A DNA stretch of 64,000 nucleotides from Gymnopus androsaceus JB14. Lineage: Eukaryota; Basidiomycota; Agaricomycetes; Agaricales; Omphalotaceae. The translations under genes and the position numbers were made by a program. This document shows, one piece after another, positions 21,660-34,761 of this stretch. The stretch lies in NCBI GenBank assembly GCA_009733575.1, contig ML769517.1:1-64000 (forward strand), read 5' to 3'. Numbering within the stretch: position 1 is the first letter of the stretch; each line of letters begins with the position of its first letter. The notes beneath the pieces are model-generated. The model had not been told where the DNA came from. It saw nothing but the letters and a program-made list of their open reading frames with translations, and ran no database searches.

Positions 21660-23485
21660 ATGGCCACCTCTGTCTCGAACCAAATTGTTGAAACAGCACC
21701 TTATCATCTTGCCCTGCTTCGTACGGTCGAAGAACTTGAACATGTTCCCTCCGCGCTCACTCACCAAACTAGCTATATACGCGAATTGCAGACGGAACTT
21801 GAAAAAGTGAAGGGAAAAGTGAAAGAGCTGGAAGAAAAGACGAAGAAAGAGAGGAAAGAGCATGAACTTTTGCGGGATTCCACAGCACGAAGGCTGGCGG
21901 CCAAGTTGAAGGGGAAAGGAGGAGTGGAAAAGTTTGAAGCAAGGAAGGAGAAGGAAGAAAGGTTAGTCCTGCCTTGTATCTTCCAGTTAGATGGTTATCA
22001 ACTAACTGATTATCTACAGGGAATACGTAGAAGCACTGGAAACTGAAATGCGTGAACGCGAGAACCAGAAGATGGTGGAGAATATGATTGAGGAAGCAAC
22101 GAAAGTGGTAGGTGTATCTAATATAGCTGAATCAAATACATATTTACATCATCCTAGAAAGCAGACCTGCAAGAAAAGTCGCAACAACTGGAACTGACCA
22201 AGAAGGAGATAACGGATCTCTACCGTCAAATATTCGATGGTCCCACACAGGAGTTCCCTCAGGACGATGTACTCGAACAAGAGCTGGCCTCTGCTCAAAG
22301 GACGCACAATCAAATACAATCGTTTCTCAATGCGCATTCACAATCGATGAATCTTCTGGGCCAGGCCGATCAAATGCTCACAATGGCACTGAAAGAAATG
22401 GACGAAGCGCTTTCATATGCAACGTGGAATGTGTATACTAGCGGAAGTATGATGGGTATGATGGAGCGCAATACACTGGCTAACGCTGCGGCGTATGCGT
22501 CCAAGGTTGAGAGCCTAATTAGGCAGGCTCAGTGCGCATCGGGTGATGTACAAAGTATTGGGCAGTTAAGGGTGAATGATATGTAAGCCTCGCCTATCTT
22601 AGGCTTACTGATTACCTACCCATACTCATCATGATCCACCTATGTAGACCCATCTTGGGCAACATCGTTTTTGATAATGTGTTCTCCGACATTCAAACAA
22701 AACGTGAGCACTTGCTCTATCGCCATCATTTACTTTCTTATCAGACACACAGATAACGTTGAGAACAACAAGAAGGAGCTCATGGATGCTCATGGAAGGG
22801 TACTTTTGATTTTTAATCTGGGTGAATAGTGGCTGAGTTCTGTTTAACATAGCTTAAAGGCCAACTCAGGGCAGCCAACGAGCGTGTCCAGCTTGCCAGT
22901 GTGGACCTTCTCGAAGCGAGTGAGGTTCTGGCAGAGTGTAGCAAGGAACTGGAAGCCTATAGAAGAGGAGTGTTTTTGAGGTATTCAAATGGTGTTGACG
23001 TACCAGAATCTGAACCGCGAGTGATGGACGGAGAAGACCTCCCTACATATGGAGAAACGTCCCATACAACCTCCGTTACTTCCGAGACGCTCGCCAGAGC
23101 AAGTACGTCTGTACCGTCACTACCACCCCCGGCGTTTTCAAAGTATGCACCTCCACCGGGACCGCCTCCTATAGGCCCGCCTGCGCAGAGGGGGACATTG
23201 ACACATGGACGTTCAAGATCATCTGCTTCTCCCTCAAGTTCAGGTCTACTTTCGACGCCCTTCAATGGGCAAGGACAGAGGCAGGGACAGGGACAAGGGC
23301 AACATAGGCGGTCACACTCATCTACTGGCATGCCTGTCGCATCCCATTCCTACGTGCCTCCTTCAACCTCCGCGTCTTCGGGCTCGTCGTCACTACTTCA
23401 TCTGGATCAAGCCAATTTAAGGGATGATCAGCAGAAGGAGCTTCCTCCTGCACCTACTATCGGACCTTCTACTCTGCGCCCATAA
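21660..23485 (+). CDS. Conserved coiled-coil protein with Pro/Ser-rich tail
   Basis: Six exons join to 516 residues: 21660-21961, 22020-22107, 22158-22582, 22648-22703, 22753-22799, 22853-23485. The first 150 residues are heptad-rich and highly charged (ELEKVKGKVKELEEKTKKE), predicting a coiled coil. A well-ordered central part follows (QADQMLTMALKEMDEALSYA, YASKVESLIRQAQ), then a second helical stretch (NNKKELMDAHGR, ANERVQLASVDLLEA). The tail is Pro/Ser/Gln-rich (PPPGPPPIGPP, GQGQRQGQGQGQ). I know no function for it. Compared with the second copy at 35118-35965, one C is missing near 23471, so this copy ends early at 23485 instead of reading on to a spliced last exon. That may be a sequencing error. 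Confidence 0.75.
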
Positions 23486-24690
23486 CTATTTCTAGACTTG
23501 AAGACTACTCGGAGGGTAGGAGTGATGTGCACGTGCATGGAGATTCCAGTCCTAGTTCTAGTGCTCCGGTGTCACCCAATGCTATTCCGTCGCATTGGGG
23601 TAGTAGTGAGTGGTCTTTTGCGCTCTTTCAGTATCTTACTCTGACCCTTGTTTAGAGAATCCATTTGCGACGATGATGGGAGAACGCTAGCTCTGTGAGT
23701 TGTGTTCAAGTCTTGCCCGTCCTGGAACGGAAGCAGCTGGATGGTTTCTGTGCTCAATACCCTTGGCTTCTTTTAGTTGTTTTTTGGACGACCTGCTTTA
23801 CCTTTATATATATATCTCCATCTACTTTATAGCGACCACATATCTAATAATTTATATATTCTTGTACGATTGTCTGTATTTTTCTACGTAGTAACTTTTC
23901 TACTTGAACACTTTGTAGCTTCAAGGAGGTATTCCGTGATTACTCTATCGTCGAAAGCTATTGACCTAGCCGAGCAGGGGTAAACAGCATGGGTAGGAGG
24001 ATGGGATGAAAATTGATTAGTACATGTACATACGGGGCAGACGATGCTTACTGTGTCGGTTACGATGGCTGGAACCGTCTCAACGATGGGTACAAGAGCG
24101 AAGAGAGCAGTAGAGAGCTTGATAGCAGTGGAAGAGTAGGCAGAACAAGTGCGACCTGACCGCTTTTGTCAAATAGGTCAACCTTTTTATACCAGAGGTG
24201 AAAAGAAGTATTTACGCCCCCGTTTCGCATAAATTTCAGGAATTGGAAAATAGACGAAGGGACTTCAGATTAAATGGAGTATACTTACTCACTCTCCGTT
24301 TTGTGAGCTTCGGGACTTCGAAGATTTCCGGAGTAAAGTTGTAAGTTGACCAATTTGACTGTTCGACTTGGCGACACACATGCTAAGTAGCGCGGTTCAA
24401 TCAATCTATGTACGTAGAACTCGAAAGCGTAAGGCTAAGAGTGGATCATACCCTGACCTCCCAATGAATGCGCACAATAATCCCCAAATTGGGCGTACCG
24501 CCACTACTAATGCACGCCGCACTACGTCCAGAGGCATGTCCACACCGCCAAAATGTCATGGCCGTGTTCCATGAAATGCAGGTATCACTTCAGTCAGAAT
24601 CAATGTATAATCAAGGTGTACGGTTATACATACTTAATAGAAGGTCTGTAGTCTCGATTCGAGAATCCAGACCTATCGTGTCAAAGATTA
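23486..24690. other. Intergenic between coiled-coil and DUF6533 genes
   Basis: No supported gene. On the minus strand a TATA-like GTATAAAAAGG lies at 24182-24192, followed by an open stretch without a usable ATG. The same region recurs at 35966-36965 with only a few substitutions. Confidence 0.45.
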
Positions 24691-26349
24691 TTACACCGAT
24701 CCCCTACAGCTAGGATTTCCTTGTGCAGTCATGTACTCCGCACTTGCGTCGCCAGGACTCGGAACTTGCAATGCAAGTCCATCCTTGCATCCTTCCCTAT
24801 CCATATACGCAACCTCACGGATATGGATCACTAGCCGACAGCACAATATTGAATGCATGACACGCAATGGACTGTTCACGTTCAACTTTAGTAACTTGAA
24901 TGATAGGTAGTTTGCACGTACATCTCGAGAACTTGAAGTTCAGGCTGTGATAAAGTTTTAATTCGAGCTTTTTTTATCCATTGAAATCCACGTACCGGTG
25001 CAAATGCCAGCACCAGAGCATTTCCCAGAGTTATTGCTGGAATTGCGATTAGAATTGTCGTGATTGCTGGATATTAAGCAGTAACTCACGCAATATAAAC
25101 ATATAAAATAGTAGACCTGCCCCAGTTTTATTTCTAAAGTCATTGAAGCATTCGAACAAACTTACCATCACGATAAAATGTTAGCACCAAGTTTCGAGTA
25201 GTCTCTGAGGTCCAGGAGAACCCGAATTTGAAATCTGTTACAATCATAAGTACGCTGGAGCTGCAGTGAGCTATGGGTATACACTTTGAGAGACGTACAT
25301 TGCTGGGTAAATACTTTCCATAAGGTCAATGCTGCCACGACTACGAAAAGAACGAGTGAAATTTACGGGAACATTGAAGGCAAATTGCTTACTAGTTTCA
25401 AAAACTAACAGAGCTACATAGTTTATCATACCAATGTGGCTTGTGATGTTGCGTTGAAGGCATAATGGAATTCCTGATATTATTGACGAAGGATCGACTT
25501 CTACAAAATTACAAGTAAAAAGGTTAGGATCAATCGTAATTGCAAGGCAAGACACAGATTTATTTACCTGAAGGTGATTTCGTCCAGAAAGTTGCAGTTG
25601 CTATATTGACAATGGAAAGTACCTTTCAAGACCAAAGATGTTTGCATTTTCTGTCATAATGAATGGTAATGAACTACTTACGATCCATGAGACGACAAGG
25701 ACTATGAGAACCTTCCGAGATCGTTGGTATACCACATATGTACGAGCAACCAAGATAACTATCGCAATCATTAAATTCCGAGTCAATGGATATCTTGCTA
25801 AAGGTTAGTTTACGCACGGTCAGATAATGCTATCCCGGCAGCTGCGAAAACTTGAATTAAAGGCGATAGTATGAGCATTCAATCCATTGCCTGTGCTCAA
25901 AGTCGGGCCTTACTTGTGGTGAAAGTCATTGTACTATTGCAGGACTGTAGTAAAACGTTAGTGAAATAGGAAGCCACGTCGACAGTGAGCCATTCTTACT
26001 GCAATCGTGATATCTGCGCTCAGCCTCCCTGTGAGATGGTTAGCGATGAATACGAGAGTTTCATTGTAAACGTGAGGTCACCTTCGACAACTAATATTGT
26101 GTCGATGAAGGGAGAGTAACGGGACACAAGATATAACACCTTAACAAACGACCAGTCCGAGGACCATACGAAGGCGACCTGGAGTGAGATTTACTTCGGT
26201 AAGTGTATTTCAAGATGTGCCCGAGAAATTTTTTGAGAGCTTGCCTCTTGCGCCAGCGAAAGAAAATAGTCATAACTCTAAAAGCATACATCCGTGTCAG
26301 TTGTATTGCGGAATACTAAACGATTAAACTGCACCAAAAGAGCGAGCAT
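24691..26349 (-). CDS. DUF6533-type seven-helix membrane protein, copy A
   Basis: A gene of about a dozen small exons read downward from ATG at 26349. In order: YDYFLSLAQE (the family signature near the N-terminus), VAFVWSSDW and YLVSRYSPFIDTILVVE, FAAAGIALS, LMIAIVILVARTYVVYQRSR, LVVSWI, a Cys-containing loop, ALLVFETS, AALTLWKVF, LVLTFYRDG, LGQVYYFICLYC, TILIAIPAITLG and finally RVMHSILCCRLVIHIREV before the stop at 24691. Each hydrophobic block is one predicted helix. Such proteins are numerous in mushrooms and of unknown function, presumably integral membrane proteins. The second intron appears to use a GC donor (GCAAGC). It is divergent from the TFIIIC gene, with about 620 bases between the starts. 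Confidence 0.75.
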
Positions 26350-26969
26350 TGCAACTAGGTTTTCAAGCTCTATGAGTGAACCGTAACCGAGCCTATGGGC
26401 TTGTATCCATTCACACCTTTGATGTACTGGGAGAGAACGAGCTATGAGGTTTTACTTCATACGTATGAGCAAAATGTGGCCGACCATCAATATCTGGGAG
26501 TCAACCAGGAGAGCTATCACATCGTCCATTGTTCCGTTGCTGAAGGAGGATTCTGAGGAAGAAAGCGAGACAGTAACAGTACCGCTAAAAAGAAAGACAA
26601 AAGAGGGGGAACTTGGGGGAAAGATGGTACCATGGCAAAAGATTTAAAAGACCAATTTTTTACGCGCGAACAGATCTGTAATAGTCTCCAGGTATACCGA
26701 TTCGATGATCAGAACCGAGGACTCGGAGGTTTGTTGAAAAAAGTGCAAGTACTTGGCAACTATCTGTTGATCCGCATAATTGAGGCCAATTATAATCGAG
26801 GGAATTGCAAGTTGAGGGAGGTAGGTGAAGTGTCGCATTGCCGCCCGCAGATGCCGCCCGGAGTTGCCAGCGCTAGAAAGAACTTGAAGCGCTTATTTTT
26901 CTTTCTAACCGATTCTAATATCGAGCTCGCTACTGGAGTTACGGGTGCTCACGGCATCTGTGTTTCAAG

Positions 26970-29553
26970 ATGCAATTCTCTGATGAAATATTCAATGGTT
27001 CCAGATACTCCTCTGATGATGATCTCGACGGTGAGCTCCTCCGCTGATCTTTTTGGCACAAATCCACCAATAAATTTCGTCAGGATCGGAAGAGAGCTCA
27101 GAACTCTCTGATTCTCCCGAACAGATTCAAAGCTCAGATGAAGAACAAAGTGACGAAGTGTCTGAAGAAGTTTCTGAGGCGGTAGCGGAGAAGGAAATTG
27201 AGGGGGACTTTGAGTAAGTCTTATCCTGGTATAATTATCATCTCTGATTGTCTCTAGCCGTCTGGTACAGGATATTCGCGAACGAAATGATCCTTCTTTG
27301 GCTAAAGACTGGGATATAAGTATTCAAGATCAAGAAGAAACGTTCAAGGATGACTTGCGAGCAGCTTCAGGCGTAGGAAAGCGTCGGAAAGGAGTGGGCA
27401 ATCCTCATACGCGTTCCCTTACATTGTTACCAACTTCTTCTTTGTAGAAAACGCGTGCATCCGGACCTGCATTATCCCAGCAAGTGCGCTCTCTTATTGG
27501 TGATGGAAATCAAGCATTCGTGGACAGCGACCTACCTGGAGCCATCCGAATCATGCAGGAAGTCATTCGGATCGAACCTCGGGCAGCTCCAGCTTGGTCG
27601 GTTCTCGCACAGTGCTATGAGGACATACAACAGAAAGATCGCGCACTTCAACTTCGTATCATGGCAGCTCATCTAATCCATGATGCAGAAGAGTGGGACC
27701 GGCTTGCACAAGAGTCCAGGCGTGTTATGATTTCATTCGTATAGTTTCCATATTACTTACGGCTGTCATTTTTACTAGAAATCTTGGCTTTCACCAACAA
27801 GCCCTTTACTGTTATCGTAAAGTCTACAGCCTAGATCCATCCAATGTCGATGCACTTTGGGAACGAGCAGTTTTAGCCAAAGAGATTGGAGATCTGCGAA
27901 TCGTAAGCCGAATTTGTTCTTTCTTTCCTATGATGCCAATATATCTCCTTCACAGGCAAGTCAATCATTCCTCGCAATTCTGAAACGATTCCCCCATGAT
28001 CTTACCGTTCTCTCCGAAATCCGCCCTATTCTCCTCGAGCTTGGTGAACTAGCCACTGGCGCAACACTGTTCCAGAATGCCTTCGACCACTACCAGCAAC
28101 GCTTCCCCGCCGGTTCAGGACCCATCTCCGGACCTCCCGGAAGTGAGTCGACGAGTGCTCCGGTTCCTGGAGGAGGTTTTTCCATACTCAACCTTCTGGT
28201 GCTTTCGGATTTGTACAACACTCTCGAGGATTTTGATAAGGCTATCCGGGTCATCAAGGCGGGCAGTAGGTGGCTGCAGGGACGAGGAGATCAGAGGTAT
28301 TGGGATTTACTGGAAGATGATAGGGAGTTTGATATAGAAGGAATCAATCGGGCGGCGTCAGCAACAGGAGCTAGAATCAACGATCCTTCTTCCTCGTCAA
28401 ACCCTAATCTAAGCGCTGCTGGACCTAGTACTGCCGGAGGCCGGGGACTGGGAGCAGGAGCAGCGGAGATGCAATCTGGGTACTTTCCTCTACGATGTGA
28501 ACGCCCGACATCGGCTTGCAGTGGCTAGGATCAGAATGGGCGATGCCAATGAGGGTATAGTGCGTGTCGTCTTGCTGATTTTTTCTGGTTAACAAAGCTG
28601 ATTTTGCAATAGATGCACGCAAACATTGTATTACAAGAAGACGTTCTAGACTACGCAGCTTTGTTTGGCGAGATTGCGGATGCATATTATGAACGAGGGA
28701 TGTGGATGGAGGCGAGACCTGTGTACGAACTCCTCAGTACTGATGAAAGCGTAGGTCTACTCAGCCTTTGCTTGAAAACCCGAACTTACCTTATACTCTC
28801 ATTAGACCAGCAGTGTCTATATTCTGCTCCAAATTGCCTCGTGTTACCGGATGCTTGACGAACTGAAGGAAGCTGCGGACATCTATGAACATGGTATCTC
28901 GTCTTTTATCTTCCTTTCTTTCCTCGTCATTGACAACAACCCATCCAAGTTCGTCTTGCTGATCCAACAAACAACGACGCAAAGATGAAGCTAGCGGAGA
29001 TCTACGAGATTCTGAATGAACCACGGAAGGCTTTGGATTTGGTGTATCAAGGTATAGGCTCGCATCCTTTTGTCGATAAATGTCTGGCTTACATATTTTC
29101 TCTTCAGTCATTGACTCTCGAAAACGCCGCCCGAAAGACCCATCTCAACCCAATGACAATGGCTCCTCCGCCGGCAACCCCTCTTCCTCGCTCTTCTCCG
29201 AAGACCGTTCGTCCAAGAACACCAAATCTTCCCGAGCAAATCCCTCGAATCCGAATCGGCTCTCTCAAGCCCAACTGAAAGAGTTGGAAGCGGAGAAGGA
29301 GAAGGATGTTTTAAGGATTTACAGGAGGATAAAGGAAATATGGGGGAGGGATGTTGAAGGAGAAGGAGGAGAGAGCAAGGGAGTTTGTTCAGGGTGATGA
29401 TGCTGCGAATGACCTTATGGAGAACCACGAGGCGCCTGAGGGGCCGGTAGAGAGGGAGTGGATGATTGAGGCAGAAAAGATGGTGGACACGTTTAGGGAG
29501 ACTAGGAATTTATTCACTGCTGCAAGGGTGAGTGGGATCCTGTGTCTTTGTAG
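26970..29553 (+). pseudogene. TFIIIC TPR subunit (Tfc4/Sfc4-like), 5' part, copy A
   Basis: ATG at 26970 opens MQFSDEIFNGSRYSSDDDLD, then an acidic exon (EEVSEAVAEKE) and QDIRERNDPSLAKDWDISIQ. TPR units follow, for example AIRIMQEVIRIEPRAAPAWS and FHQQALYCYRKVYSLDPSN, then KMKLAEIYEILNEPRKALDL. The order matches the large TPR subunit of transcription factor IIIC, which bridges promoter DNA and TFIIIB for RNA polymerase III genes. The copy is cut at 29553 by the inverted copy B, losing the C-terminal half. Against copy C it has single-base differences that break the frame near 27720, 28492 and 29343, while it is open near 28041 where copy C is shifted. Confidence 0.8.
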
Positions 29554-31433
29554 TCTCGAAGCCATCTCCTCTTCATCTGCTTCTTGATCAGCAGAATCTG
29601 TGGTTTCTTCGGTCTGTTGCGTTTCGGAAACATGCCTCGAAAAGGATTATGCTGCAAAGAGAGTCCAACTTACTACTCCAACTAACAAAGACCAAGGATC
29701 CCACATCACCCTTGCAGCAGTGAATAAAATTCCTAGTCTCCCTAAACGTGTCCACCATCTTTTCTGCGCTCAATCATCCACTCCCTCTCTACCGGCCCCT
29801 CAGGGCGCCTCGTGGTTTCTCACATAAAGGTCATTCGCAAGCATCATCACCCTGAACAAACTCCCCTTGCTCTCTCCTCCCTTCTCCTTCAACATCCCTC
29901 CAATAAATTTCCTTTAATCCTCCTGTAAATCCTTAAAAAATCCTTCTCCTTCTCCGCTTCCAACTCTTTCAGTTGGGCTTGAGAGAGCCGATTCGGATTC
30001 GAGGGTTTGCTCGGGAAGATTTGGTGTTCTTGGACGAACGGTCTTCGGAGAAGAAGGCGAGGAAGAGGGTTTGCCGGCGGAAGGAGCCATTGTCATTGGG
30101 TTGAGAATGGGTCCTTTCGGGCGGCGTTTTCGAGAGTCATGACTGAAGAGAAAAATATGTAGCCAGACATTTATCCGACAAAAAGGATGCGAGCCTATAC
30201 CTTGATACACCAAATCCAAAGCCTTCCGTGGTTCATTCAGAATCTCGTAGATCTCCGCTAGCCCTTCATCTTTGCGTCGTTAGTTTGTTGGATCAACAAG
30301 ACGAACTTGGATGGGTTGTTGTCAATGACGAGGAAAGAAAGGAAGATAAAAGACGAGATACCCATGTTTCATAGATGTCCCCGCAGCTTCCTTCAGTTCG
30401 TCAAGCATCCGGTAACACGAGGCAATTGGGAGCAGAATATACGACACTGCTGTCTAATGAGAGTATAAGGTAAGTTCGGGTTTCAAGCAAAGGCTGAGTA
30501 GACCTACGCTTTCATCAGTACTGAGGAGTTCGTACACAGGTCTCGCCTCCATCCCACATCCCCTCGTTCCATAATATGCATCCGCAATCCGCCAAACAAA
30601 GCTGCCGTAGTCTAGAACGTCTTCCCTTTGTAATACAATGTTTGCGTGCATCTATTGCAAAATCAGCTTTGTTAACCAAAAAAATCGCAAAGCGACACGC
30701 CACTATACCTCATTGGCATCGCCCATTCTGATCCTAAGCCACTGCAAGCGATGTCAGGGCGTTCACATCTAAGGAAAGTACCCCAGATTGGCCATCTCCG
30801 CTGCTCCCCTGCTCCCAGTCCCCGGCTCCGGCAGTACTAGGTCCAGAAGCGCTTAGATTAGGGGTTTTGACGAGGAAGAAGGTCGTTTGGATTCTAGCTC
30901 CTGTTGCTACGCGCCCCGTGATTCCCTTCTATATCAAACTCCCTAACATCTTCCAGTAAATCCCCAATACCTCCTGATCTCCGTCCCTGCAGCCGACCTA
31001 CTGCCCGCTTGATGAACCCGGATAGCCGTTATCAGAAAAATCCTCGAGAGTGTTGTACAAATCCCGAAAGCACCAGAAGGTTGGATATGAAAAACCTCCT
31101 CCCAGGAACCGAGCACTCGTAAGACTCACTTCCGGAGGTCCGGAGAATGGGTCCTGAACGGCGGGAAGCGTTGCTGGTAGTGGTGAAAGGGCATTCTGAC
31201 AGTTGTTGCGCCAGTGGCTAGTTTTCACAAGCTCGAGGAGAATAGGGCGGATTTCGGAGAGAACGGTAAAGATCAATGGGGGAATCGTTTCAGAAATTGC
31301 GAGGAATGATTGACTTTGCCTGTGAGGAGATATTATTGGCATCATAGGAAAGAAAGGAACAAATTCGGCCTACGATTCAGATATCCAATCTCTTTGCTAA
31401 AAACTGCTCGTTCCCAAAGTGCATCGACCATAA

Positions 31434-31474
<41 letters not shown>

Positions 31475-32354
31475 TGGATCTAGGCTGTAGACTTACATAA
31501 CAGTAAAGGGCTTGTTGGTGAAGCCAAGATTTCTAGTAAAAAAATGACAGCCGTAAGTAATATGGTAAACTATACGAAATGAAATTCATAACACGCTGGA
31601 CTCCTTGTGCAAGCCGGTCCCACTCCTTCTGCCATCATGGATTAGATGAGCTGCCATATAAAGTTTGAAGTGCCGCGATCTTTCTGTTTGTATGTCCTCA
31701 ATAAGCACTGTGCGAGAGACCGACCAGCTGGAGCTGCCCCGAGGTTCGATCCGAATGACTTCCTGCATGATTCGGATGGCTCAGGTAGGTCGCTGTCCAA
31801 CGAATGCTTGATTTCCATCACCAATAAGAAGAGCGCACTTGCTGGGAATAATGCAGGTCCGGATGCACAGCGTTTTCTTAACAAAGAAGAAGTTGGTAAC
31901 AATGTAAGGGAATCGCGTATGAGGATTGCCCACTCCTTTCGACGCTTTCCTAGCTGAAGCTGCTCGCCAAGTCATCCTTGAACGTTTCTTCTTGATCTTG
32001 AAATACTTATATCCCAGTCTTTAGCCAAAGAAGGATCATTTCGTTCGCGGAATATCCTGTACCAGAACGGCTAGACAATCAGAGATGATAATTAATACAG
32101 GATAAGACTTACTCAAAGTCCCCTCAATTTCCTTCCTCCGTACCGCCTCCAGAAACTTCTTCAGACACTCGTCATTTGTCTTCATCCTGAGCTTTTGAAT
32201 TCTGTTCGAGAATCAGAGAGTTCTGAGCCTCTTTCCGATCCTGACGAAATTTATTGGTGGATTTGTGCCAAAAAGATCAGCGGAGGAAGCTCACCGTCGA
32301 GATCATCATCAAGGAGTATCTGGAACCATTGAATATTTCATCAGAGAATTGCAT
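29554..32354 (-). pseudogene. TFIIIC TPR subunit, inverted copy B, riddled with indels
   Basis: The exon order of the TFIIIC gene is recognisable on the minus strand starting at ATG 32354, for example AIRIMQEVIRIEPR equivalents at 31700-31780 and NIVLQ...EDVLDYG near 30640. Nearly every exon is interrupted by small indels. Treat this as a probable assembly artefact rather than a gene. Confidence 0.7.
31434..31473. repeat. Homopolymer of 40 G
   Basis: Copies A and C have only ATTGGATGGATC at the equivalent point; here ATAA is followed by 40 consecutive G and then GATGGATC. It falls inside a coding exon of the inverted TFIIIC copy. A tract this long is more likely a read or consensus artefact than genomic sequence. 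Confidence 0.95.
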
Positions 32355-32997
32355 CTTGAAACACAGATGCCGTGAGCCCCGTAACGTCCCAGTAGCGAGC
32401 TCGGATATTAGAATCCGGTTAGAAAGAAAAATAAGCGCTTCAAGTTCTTTCTAGCGCTGGCAACTCCGGCCGGCATCTGCGGGCGGCAATGCGACACTTC
32501 ACCTACCTCCTCACTTGCAAATTCCCTCACGATTATAATTGGCCTCCAATTATGCGGATCAACAGATAGTTGCCAAGTACTTGCCACTTTTTCAACAAAC
32601 CTCCGAGTCCTCGGTTCTGATCCATCGAATCGGTATACCTGGAGACTATTACAGATCTGGTTCGCGCGTAAAAAATTGGTCCTTTTAATCTTTTTGCCAT
32701 GGTACGCATCCTTTTCCCCAAGTTCCCCCTTCTTTTGTCTTTCTTTTTAGCGGTCTGTTACTGTCTCCGCTTCTTCCTCAGAATCCTCTTCAGCAAACGG
32801 ACAATGGACGATGTGATAGGCTCTCCGCTGGTTGACTCCCCAGATATGTGATGGTCGGCCACATTTGCTAAATACGTATGAAGTAAAACCTTGCATAGCT
32901 CGTTTCTCCCAGTACATCAAAAGGTGTGAATGGATACAAGCGCCATAGGGCTCCGGTTTACGGTTCACTCATAGAGCGTTGAAAAACCCTTAGTGCA

Positions 32998-34761
32998 ATG
33001 CTCGCTCTTTTGGTGCAGTTTAATCGTTTAGTATTCGCAAATACAAGCTGACACGGATGTATGCTTTTAGAGTTATGACTATTTTGCTTTCCGCTTGGCG
33101 GCCAAGAGCAAGGCTCCTCAAAAAATTTCTCCGGGGCACATCTTGAAAATACAATTACCCGAAGTAAATCTCACTCCCAGGTCGGCCTTCGTATGTCCTC
33201 GGACTGGTCCGTTTGTTAAGGTGTTATATCTTGTGTCCCCGTTACTCTCCCCTTCATCGAGCAGCAATATTAGTTGTCGAAGGTGACCGTCAGCGTTTAG
33301 CAATGAAACTCTGCCCGTATTCATCGCTAACCATGCTCAACCAGGGAGGGCCTGAGCGCAGATATCCGATTGCAGGTAAGAATGGCTCACTGTCGACGTG
33401 GCTTCCCTATTTCACCTAACGTTTTACTAAGCAGTCTGCAATAGTACCAAATGATTTCACCACAAAGTAAGGGCCCGACTTTGAGCACAGGCCAAATGGA
33501 TTGAATGCTCATACTATCGCCCTTTAATTCAAGTTTTCGCAGCTGGCCGGGATAGCATTATGCTGACGCGTTGCGTAAACTAACCTTTAGCAAGATATCC
33601 ATTGACTCGGAATTTAATGATTGGCGATAGTTTTATCTTGGTTGCCTCCGTCATAATGTGGTATACCAAAACGATCCCGGAAGGTTCTCCCCATAGTCCT
33701 TGTTCGTACTCATGGATCGTAAGTAGTTTCATTACCATTCATTATGACAGAAAATGCAAACATCTTTGGTCTTGAAAAGGTATTTCATTGTCAATATAGG
33801 TCAACTGCAACTTTCTGGACCGAAAATCACCTTCAGGTAAGAATAAATCTGTGTCTTGCCTTGCAATTACGATTGATCCTAAGCGCTTTTTTACTTGTAA
33901 TTTTGTAGAAGTCAGATCCTTCGTCAATAATATCCAGGAATTCCATTATGCCTTCAACCGGCACATCACAAGCCACATTGGTAATGATAAACTAATGTAG
34001 CTGCTGTTAGTTTTTTGAAACTAGTTAACAATTTGCCTTCAATGTCCCGTAAGATTTCACTCGTTCTTTTCGTAGTCCGTGGCCAAGCATTGACCTTATG
34101 GAAAGTATTTACCCAGCATGTACGTCTCTCAAATGTATACCCATAAAAAAAGCTCACCTGCCCAGCTCCAGCGTAGCTTATGATTGTAACAGATTTCAAA
34201 TTCGGGTTCTCCCCCATGGACCTCAGAGACTACTCGAAAACTTGGGTGGGCTAACATTTTATCGTGATGGTAAGTTTGTTTCGAATGCTTCAATGACTTT
34301 AGGAAATAAAACTGGGCAGGTCTACTATTTTATATGTTTATATTGCGTGAGTTACTGCTTAATATCCCAGCAATCACACCAATTCATAATGCGCAATTCC
34401 CAGCATAACTCTGGGAAATGCTCTGGTGGCTGGCTAATTTGCACCGGTACCGTGGATTCTCAATGGATAAAAAAAGCTGCGAAATTAAACTTATCACAGC
34501 CTGATACTTCAAGTTCTCCGAGATTGTTACGGTGCAAACTACTATCATTCAAGTTACTAAAAGTTGAACGTGAACAGTCATTGGCGTGTCATGCATTCAA
34601 TAATTGTTGCTGTCGGCTTAGTGATCCATATCCGTGAGGTTGCGTATATGGATAGAAGGATGCAAGGATGGACTTGCATTGCAAGTTCCGAGTCCTGGCG
34701 ACGCAAGTGGCGGAGTACCATGACTGAACAAGGAAATCCCTAGCTGTAGGGGATCGTGTAA
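32998..34761 (+). pseudogene. DUF6533-type membrane protein, inverted copy B
   Basis: Plus-strand equivalent of the gene at 24691-26349, from ATG at 32998 to about 34761. Recognisable pieces are RYSPFIE-like sequence near 33240, RTYVVYQ-like sequence near 33650 and FYRDG near 34260. Many small indels break the exons. Confidence 0.65.

Larger units (their letters stand above)
22806..29553. repeat. Copy A of a large three-part duplication
   Basis: Bases 22806-29553 recur, a few percent diverged, in direct orientation from about 35076 (copy C). From about 24393 onward they recur inverted in 29554-35064 (copy B). The content is the end of the coiled-coil gene, the DUF6533-type gene and the 5' half of the TFIIIC gene. 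Copy A stops abruptly at 29553, where the next base starts the inverted copy. Confidence 0.9.

Noticed and set aside
22957..23331. Cys/Pro/Gly-rich minus-strand frame
   Set aside because: Antisense of the Pro/Ser/Gln-rich tail of the coiled-coil gene.
26632..27111. Plus-strand frame of 159 codons between the DUF6533 and TFIIIC genes
   Set aside because: It runs into the TFIIIC start in a different phase, is not preserved in copy C (stop at 39068) and has no domain.
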